DNA of 18,199 nucleotides from Endomicrobium sp. (lineage in GTDB: Bacteria > Elusimicrobiota > Endomicrobiia > Endomicrobiales > Endomicrobiaceae): contig JAISIG010000034.1 of assembly GCA_031262135.1 (NCBI GenBank), positions 1 to 18,199 on the forward strand, read 5' to 3'. The notes under the pieces were generated by a model. It was given only the letters and a program-made list of their open reading frames with translations, did no database searches and had not been told where the DNA came from. Shown here piece by piece: positions 13,436 to 18,199 of this stretch. Within the stretch, counting starts at the first letter, position 1. Each line of letters opens with the position of its first letter. Both the position numbers and the translations under genes were made by a program.

Positions 13436-13447
13436 CATATTATCTCT

Positions 13448-14272
13448 TTAATATTCTTTATTTCTTTTTCTCACAATTCCACAAACAACCGCTCCTATAA
13501 TAAGCATGAAAGTATAAAGCATAATATTATTCCCATCTGCCGTTTTAGGAGAAACATCATAATTCATTTGAATTTTCTGCCAGTGTGCAATTAACACTGT
13601 GTTTTTCTGATTTTTAACAGGTCCATCAACCCATTTTACACCATGTACATCATACCACCCTAAAAATATATATCCATCTCTAGTAGTCTTAGGTAAGTTC
13701 AAAGGTAAATCACTATAGGACAACTTCCATGGTGAATCAGCAATTTCACTTCCTCCATTGGAATCAAAAAGTAATGTCCAAAATCTTTCAGGTTCGCCAG
13801 GCGGTGCAATTATATCACGAGAACCAATTATCAATTTGTCTGACATAATAGGTGTTGAAAAATCAAAAACCTCACCTGTGCTACTATCCTCCCACGTTAT
13901 ATGTTCATATTTTTTAAGATTAATATTAGGAGCAGTAACAAATTCTCCTTCTTTTACTTGTTTTATGTCAATTACTTTCCCTTGATACTTAAAAGTTACA
14001 GAATAATATATACTATCCTCTTCTTGTTGCTCATCATTATCTTCAGTTGTATCATCTACAAGTTTATTTTGATTTTGTAAGGCATCTAATTCCTGTTGTT
14101 TTTTATTGTCCTCTCTCTCACCCAATCCTTGTTTTTTCTCTTTACTTATCTCTTGTTGACTATCAGCTGATGAAAAAGTATCAGCATTACTTGCCTCACA
14201 TTTTGGAGTAAAAAAGAACGAACATAAAAAGCTTAAACAAACACCAAACAATAAAATCTTAAATTTTCTCAT
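13448..14272 (-). CDS. Sortase-anchored InlB B-repeat surface protein
   Basis: This 274-residue protein has a signal peptide (MRKFKILLFGVCLSFLCSFF, probable cleavage near SNA), then a highly charged Gln/Glu/Asp/Lys linker (about 38-88). Two short beta domains follow: YYSVTFKYQGKVIDIKQVKEG, and FWTLLFDSNGGSEIA..DGYIFLGWYD..W, the latter a Listeria-Bacteroides (InlB B) repeat. The C-terminus is SPKTADG, a hydrophobic helix and VRKRNKEY, a sortase sorting signal with Ala in place of the usual Gly. The gene follows the metalloprotease gene by 66 bases and is probably co-transcribed. Its ATG lacks a good ribosome binding site. GAGAGGAAA lies about 30 bases upstream beyond a small hairpin. Confidence 0.8.
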   Translation of the reverse strand: MRKFKILLFGVCLSFLCSFFFTPKCEASNADTFSSADSQQEISKEKKQGLGEREDNKKQQELDALQNQNKLVDDTTEDNDEQQEEDSIYYSVTFKYQGKVIDIKQVKEGEFVTAPNINLKKYEHITWEDSSTGEVFDFSTPIMSDKLIIGSRDIIAPPGEPERFWTLLFDSNGGSEIADSPWKLSYSDLPLNLPKTTRDGYIFLGWYDVHGVKWVDGPVKNQKNTVLIAHWQKIQMNYDVSPKTADGNNIMLYTFMLIIGAVVCGIVRKRNKEY

Positions 14273-14338
14273 CTTTTTATATTAATGTAAAAATATCTAC
14301 ATTTTCCTCTCTTTAATTTTATTTTTCTTTATAATACA

Positions 14339-16813
14339 TTATTGAGCAATTGCTTTTGACTTTTGATAACGCAAATAGTATAATTTACCATCTTCATATT
14401 TCTTCACTGTAAATGTTTTATAAGCTTGATACGAATATGGCTCATCATTGATAGCCATCCCTTGAGCCTGTAATATCATTTCAATATCATTTCCGTTTGC
14501 ATAAGCCTTTCTTTGATTCACCATTATATTCAATATTCCTTCTTTATGGTCAGGATCCTTTTTTACAATTTTACCAACTTCACTAACTCTTGTAACCCTT
14601 ATCATTCCTGTATTAGGGTCATTATATGCATCCATCAAACCAAATAAATGTCCAAATTCATGTCCAGCAATACTAATATAATCTTTAAACGTTTCAGCAG
14701 AATAATAATATTTTCCTTTATTTTTTACAACAGTTTGATATTGGGTTGCAAGATGCATAACTAATTCCGGATTAGAGTAGTAATAACTCATTCCATATGT
14801 TCTACTATTTATTCTCCATTTATATAATCCTATGTTAGAGCCATCAACAAATGACCAATATCCTAACTTTGGGTCGCCATTAGCCATACCATTAACAGAC
14901 ATATCTCCTATAATTATTGGGATATATGATTGACCATTATATTTACTCAAATAGTCTAGCTTTCCATTTGTTTCATGTATTACAACTTTTGTTGAAAATT
15001 TTATTCCTTTTACAAAGTCATTTTTGTTTCCATAAACTTTAGGTAAAGTCCAATACTTCTTTATTCCTGCTTTGGCTAAAGCTTTATATGTATATTTAGA
15101 TTTTTTGGATTGTTTAACATCCTTCACGTAATAAATACTTCCATTGCTCCTATGCTTGGCATTGTAATATTCAAATTTTTGATTTACCCCTGCACCAGAA
15201 AACTTAACGTATACATGAATGTATAATGTTTTATTTTTAGTTGAATAGTTATATTTTATTGGTGATTTAAATGTACCATTATTAATAGAATCTTTTATTT
15301 TATAATTATTCATCGCACTGGTTGAAGCTGGTGCGTATGTCATTGCTACTCCTGGCCATTTGGGTTTACTCTTTTTAGCCTCATTAAACTTTATTTGGTC
15401 TGCAAAATATCCATTTGTTTTTCCATATGTTCCAACTTTTAACTCTTTACTCCAACTATAATATGTTGTTTTCTTTCCCTTATTCTTTTTATATGGCCTT
15501 ACAGAACACTTATAATATGTTCCTGTTTTAAAACCACCTGCCCAGTATTTTAAAGATGTCTTCGCATCACGATATTTCTTAGCTTTACCAAGTCTATATC
15601 TAACTTGATAACCACTTACACCTGCTATCTTACCCCATTTAAGAGATATTTTACTATTTGTTTTTGCATTTAAAACAATTTTATCTGCTTTTAAATTTAA
15701 AGTATTACTATAAGCTGCTATCCTCGTTATACCTTTATAAATAACATATGGTCTTACAATATATTTATAAGATGTTCCATCTGAAACCTTTGCATCTGTA
15801 TATGCAATTATATTCTTAGACTTTACATCTCCTATACGATTATAATACTTATTTTTACCAGTACATCTATAAACATAGTAACCAGTTGCACCATTTACCT
15901 TATTCCATTTTAAATATAATTCTTTAAAATGCACTGAAGTATAAGTTACTTTAGTTGTAGGCAAGGTCGCATTCAGTGTTTTTGTAGCTTTTATATTTGT
16001 ACCATGTACCTTCCCTGTAAATGTTACAGTTCCTGGCAAATGAGTTGTTATATTACCATTTGCATCTACCGTTGCCACATTAGTATTATCACTTGACCAA
16101 TCTACATACTGATGCATATTTGCAATAGACGGCTCAAATGTATATTTTAACTTATTGCTAGCTCCTACTGTCAAACTATTACTATTAGCTGCCACAGAAA
16201 TCTTTGTGATAGGTATATTTAACTTGCTTTTTAAGATAAATACATAATCACCTAAATTATCAGGTTTCTGATAATCTGGAGGTAACTTTCCAAAATAGTA
16301 ACTTCCACATTTACCTGTTATAGTAAATTTAAAACCCGCGGAAACTGTATCCCTAGATAACGAATCCGAAGTACACCCTCTCATAAGCTGTGCACTTCCA
16401 TTAGTAACTGCAGCTACATCAGATATATCAGTAACTGAATTAAAAATATAATCATCTTTAATTGAACCATCAGAAGTATTAGCCGTTACAGTTATTTTAA
16501 CAGCTCCTTCTTTTAATGCCTTTACTGTTGCACCATTTTTATCACCTGTAACACTTGCCACATTACTATTATTACTAGACCATGTAGCCGAATTAATGGT
16601 AGTATTTATTGCATGCAACCCTATATTTTCGCTGTTACCTATAACCCTAGTGGTATATCTTGCACTAGTATTCGTATCTAAGTGCCATATGGCAACCTGC
16701 GGGTCTGCTGCATTTACATTATATCATTTAATAGAAAATATAAAAACAACTGCAAATGCAAATAAAGCTATTTTCATTAATAGCTTTTCTAGAAATATTT
16801 CTCTCCTCTTCAC
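14339..16813 (-). pseudogene. Secreted multidomain zinc metalloprotease, signal peptide interrupted by in-frame UGA
   Basis: From GTG 16813 (GGAAAGGA 7 bases upstream) the frame encodes MKRREIFLEKLL, then MKIALFAFAVVFIFSIK, then a UGA at codon 30 (16724-16726), then YNVNAADPQVAIW without any frame change. The parts around the stop form one good signal peptide with an NAA cleavage site. Beyond it are two Ig-like (Big_2) domains (about 50-130 and 225-305), two FN3-like domains (about 290-370 and 385-465) and a protease domain with HEFGHLFGLMD at 718-728, the HExxHxxGxxD zinc motif of metzincin-type proteases. Full length is 824 codons including the UGA. An open frame from TTG 16618 would yield 759 residues with no export signal. 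It is a recent nonsense mutation, a sequence error or a recoded stop. The other genes use TGA as stop. Confidence 0.8.
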
Positions 16814-16860
16814 CTCAACGTCCTTTCCTAAGCTTAATGCTTAATTAAAATATTAAACTT

Positions 16861-16889
16861 AGGATATTGCCAAAACCATAACTTGTCAA
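16861..16889 (-). promoter_or_regulatory. Promoter of the metalloprotease operon
   Basis: TTGACA (16884-16889) and TATCCT (16861-16866) on the minus strand are 17 bases apart. The predicted transcript starts about 40 bases before GTG 16813, supporting that start rather than the internal TTG. Confidence 0.7.
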
Positions 16890-16899
16890 ATTTCATGTC

Positions 16900-16936
16900 G
16901 TAAACTACACTTTTCAAGGAGTAAACTGCATTTTCA
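16900..16936. promoter_or_regulatory. Tandem 21-bp-phased repeats, LytTR-like activator sites
   Basis: GTAAACTACACTTTTCA (16900-16916) and GTAAACTGCATTTTCA (16921-16936) are near-identical direct repeats with a 21-bp period, ending 10 bases upstream of the -35 box. On the minus strand each reads (T/G)(C/T)AGTTTAC. Two direct repeats one helical double-turn apart just upstream of -35 match the layout of LytTR (AgrA/ComE-type) response-regulator sites. The family assignment is by pattern only. Confidence 0.55.
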
Positions 16937-16940
16937 TAAA

Positions 16941-16968
16941 ATATTTTTATTTATACTACTATATCTAT
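16941..16968. repeat. 28-bp direct repeat, copy 1
   Basis: These 28 bases (ATATTTTTATTTATAC and onward) are identical to 17812-17839. The copy lies just beyond the stop of the MazF-like gene. Copy 2 forms the right end of the palindromic element, so this copy may be a remnant or target of that element. Confidence 0.75.
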
Positions 16969-16981
16969 CTAAATATATATC

Positions 16982-17281
16982 TTAATAATAATCAAATATT
17001 CCCTGAATAGCATCTGTTATATTCATAATATCTGCCAAATCCAAACTCCCTATTTTGCTACAACCTCTATACTTCAAATCTATTATTTTTATCTGCTCAC
17101 ACTGAACAACTCCTTCAATTTCTTTACTAGAAATAGGAATATGTAAGGGATCTGAAAATGTTTTTTTTACAATAGGGCAACAAAGAGATTGTTCGCTTTG
17201 ATTAAAACTATTCTTGCTAACTACTAAAACAGGACTTCCAATTTGCTCAACTTTTAAAATATCACCTTGGTCAATATTCAT
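16982..17281 (-). CDS. PemK/MazF-family toxin of a type II toxin-antitoxin pair
   Basis: This 99-residue protein has the PemK/MazF fold pattern: GDILKVEQIGSPVLVVSKNSFN near the N-terminus, LCCPIVKKTFSDPLHIPIS in the middle and IIDLKYRGCSKIG later. The family consists of endoribonucleases that cut mRNA. Two positions differ from active MazF: the Arg of the RPVxVV motif is Ser (SPVLVV), and the Thr of the PIT motif is Val (PIVKK). The enzyme may be inactive or use other residues. Its ATG follows the antitoxin stop by 3 bases, and the MazE-like partner directly upstream strongly supports the call. Confidence 0.8.
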   Translation of the reverse strand: MNIDQGDILKVEQIGSPVLVVSKNSFNQSEQSLCCPIVKKTFSDPLHIPISSKEIEGVVQCEQIKIIDLKYRGCSKIGSLDLADIMNITDAIQGIFDYY

Positions 17282-17284
17282 TTT

Positions 17285-17527
17285 CTACCAAAACTCCCTT
17301 CCCATTGGTTCTCCCCAATCAAATTCTTCATATGGTCCTATCTTTCCACCATATGGAATAGCCCTTTCCTCAAGGGTTTTATGTTTAATTTTTTTAGATA
17401 ATACTATATCTCCATCCTTTACCTTTATATCTAAAATTTCATCAGGTGCTATTTTCGCTTCCTTTAAAATTTCTTTAGATAATCTAATAGCACTACTATT
17501 TCCCCATAATTTTACTTGCGTAGTCAT
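17285..17527 (-). CDS. mazE: MazE/AbrB-type antitoxin
   Basis: This is an 80-residue protein. Residues 1-45 form a SpoVT/AbrB (MazE) DNA-binding domain (MTTQVKLWGNSSAIRLSKEI, then a KDGDIVLSKK strand). The C-terminus EFDWGEPMGREFW is the conserved toxin-binding tail of MazE proteins. I chose ATG 17527 because GGAGGG lies 6 bases upstream. An ATG at 17563 would add 12 residues, but it lies at the operator and upstream of the predicted transcription start. It binds the MazF-like product of the next gene and should repress its own promoter at the palindrome 17543-17561. Confidence 0.85.
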   Translation of the reverse strand: MTTQVKLWGNSSAIRLSKEILKEAKIAPDEILDIKVKDGDIVLSKKIKHKTLEERAIPYGGKIGPYEEFDWGEPMGREFW

Positions 17528-17542
17528 AAAAATCCCTCCTTT

Positions 17543-17561
17543 GTATATCATTAGTATATAC
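17543..17561. promoter_or_regulatory. Palindromic operator of the mazEF-like operon
   Basis: GTATAT-7 bases-ATATAC is a perfect 6-bp-arm inverted repeat overlapping the -10 box. It is the expected autoregulatory site for a MazE dimer, and lies between the promoter and the ribosome binding site. Confidence 0.65.
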
Positions 17562-17581
17562 ATTCTTAAACTTCATGTCAA
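17553..17581 (-). promoter_or_regulatory. Promoter of the mazEF-like operon
   Basis: On the minus strand TTGACA (17576-17581) and TATACT (17553-17558) are 17 bases apart, close to the sigma-A consensus, 26 bases before the antitoxin start. Confidence 0.85.
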
Positions 17582-17652
17582 CAAAAAGTCCACTACAATC
17601 ATACCACTCACTCAAAAGACACGTACTCATACTTTAAAGTAGACATAGTATT

Positions 17653-17824
17653 TAAATAAAAATATAGCATTCTAAGACCATAGCGTAGTTTTCGTAATGA
17701 CGTTGCACGATGCCGGGACGTCCGTCGACCGTCCAAGCGTAGCGCGTTTCGTAGAGGACGTTCCCTACTAGGCGAGTGCAAGGAATAGAAAACAAGCGTG
17801 TCTAGAATACTATATTTTTATTTA
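17653..17824. repeat. GC-rich 170-bp imperfect palindrome with terminal inverted repeats
   Basis: The ends (17653-17674 and 17803-17824) are inverted repeats with 21 of 22 matches. Inside, GTTTTC/GAAAAC (17688, 17788), TTGCAC/GTGCAA (17703, 17776) and GGGACGTCC/GGACGTTCCC (17715, 17756) are nested around one centre near 17740, so the whole element can fold into one long hairpin. The inner ~125 bases are clearly GC-richer than anything around and contain no gene. This suggests a MITE/REP-like mobile repeat or a structured RNA of foreign origin. I do not recognise a named family. Confidence 0.75.
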
Positions 17825-17839
17825 TACTACTATATCTAT
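17812..17839. repeat. 28-bp direct repeat, copy 2
   Basis: Identical to 16941-16968. It overlaps the right terminal repeat of the palindromic element. Together the two copies bracket the mazEF-like pair and the palindrome. Confidence 0.75.
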
Positions 17840-17860
17840 TTTATTATTTTTTTAATCCCC

Positions 17861-18199
17861 CTACAAAACACTTAATCTCTCAATAAATTCATTACTAAGT
17901 GTCATCTTGGCAATATAGAATACATCCCCAGTCATGAATACATTGAAATCATCTTCTACCTCAACTAGAAGTTTACCACCTGGCATATGCACAACTACCT
18001 TTTTATTAGTAAGTCCTAATTTAACCGCAGTTGCTGCTGCTGCACAAGCACCTGTACCAGACGCAAGAGTATAACCGGAGCCTCTCTCATAAATCTCAAT
18101 TGCTATATTTTCAGAATCAAGAACTTCCATAATCTGAGTATTAATTCTATTTGGGAAATACCTTGCAATCTCTGCATAATCTCCGATTTTACACACTAA
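17861..18199 (-). CDS. dapF: Diaminopimelate epimerase, C-terminal part (cut by the window edge)
   Basis: 112 residues are visible, and the frame is open to the window end, so the N-terminal domain is missing only because of the window. The segment FPNRINTQIMEVLD and the active-site motif ERGSGYTLASGTGACAAAA identify DapF, which interconverts LL- and meso-diaminopimelate for lysine and cell-wall synthesis. In characterised DapF the second catalytic Cys lies in (A)CG(T/S)G. Here the position is Ser (TCT). This could be a lineage-specific variant or relative with altered activity. The gene ends with TAG at 17861. Confidence 0.85.
   Translation of the reverse strand, partial: LVCKIGDYAEIARYFPNRINTQIMEVLDSENIAIEIYERGSGYTLASGTGACAAAATAVKLGLTNKKVVVHMPGGKLLVEVEDDFNVFMTGDVFYIAKMTLSNEFIERLSVL

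Noticed and set aside
16618..16620. TTG at 16618 as start of the metalloprotease
   Set aside because: No ribosome binding site, no signal peptide from there, and it lies inside the first Ig-like domain. The GTG at 16813 has promoter, ribosome binding site and signal peptide.
16700..16730. Genetic code 4 (UGA read as Trp) as explanation of the in-frame UGA
   Set aside because: UGA ends other genes here, such as the CPBP protease at 402, and Trp is encoded by TGG throughout.

Overview
The window is low-GC (AT-rich) DNA with Shine-Dalgarno-led genes, sortase-type cell-wall anchors and a SipW/TasA-type surface locus, which fits a Gram-positive Clostridia member, most likely Lachnospiraceae (inference from gene content, not a database match). 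Every gene I accept lies on the minus strand, so transcription runs from high to low coordinates.

Region 1 (about 230-7440) is a compact candidate RiPP (ribosomally made, modified peptide) locus and the most interesting part of the window. A stand-alone YcaO protein (5529-7349) is followed by two tiny paralogous precursor-like genes (5309-5470, too short for usual ORF cut-offs, and 5067-5252), an M50 membrane metalloprotease with an N-terminal PqqD/RRE-like domain (3919-4908) and a small membrane protein (3516-3869). A second operon with its own consensus promoter and palindrome (about 3436-3474) encodes a DUF6442-like membrane protein, an XRE regulator, a LanF/BcrA-type ABC ATPase with its permease, a CPBP (SagE/CAAX-like) membrane protease and possibly a 36-residue peptide (302-412). 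No E1-like/ThiF partner, dehydrogenase, TfuA or radical-SAM gene is visible. The two precursors align without gaps from Met1 to Leu53 and have no Cys in the core, so thiazole chemistry on the core is excluded. The predicted chemistry is therefore open. IS3/IS150-like sequences sit at both ends of this region.

Region 2 (8238-11963) encodes four surface proteins: a TasA/camelysin-like protein, a sortase-anchored relative, a second TasA-like protein and a glycine-rich protein. Three of them carry the signal-peptide pattern cleaved by SipW-like peptidases. No SipW or sortase is in the window.

Region 3 (12534-16813) holds an Sfp-type phosphopantetheinyl transferase, a sortase-anchored InlB-repeat protein and a large secreted metalloprotease (HExxHxxGxxD) with Ig-like and FN3-like domains. 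The metalloprotease reading frame is interrupted by an in-frame UGA inside its signal peptide. Its promoter is preceded by two 21-bp-phased repeats resembling LytTR binding sites.

Region 4 (16941-18199) holds a mazEF-like toxin-antitoxin pair with a clear promoter/operator, a GC-rich 170-bp palindromic element, a 28-bp direct repeat flanking both, and the C-terminal part of dapF, in which the usual catalytic Cys is Ser.
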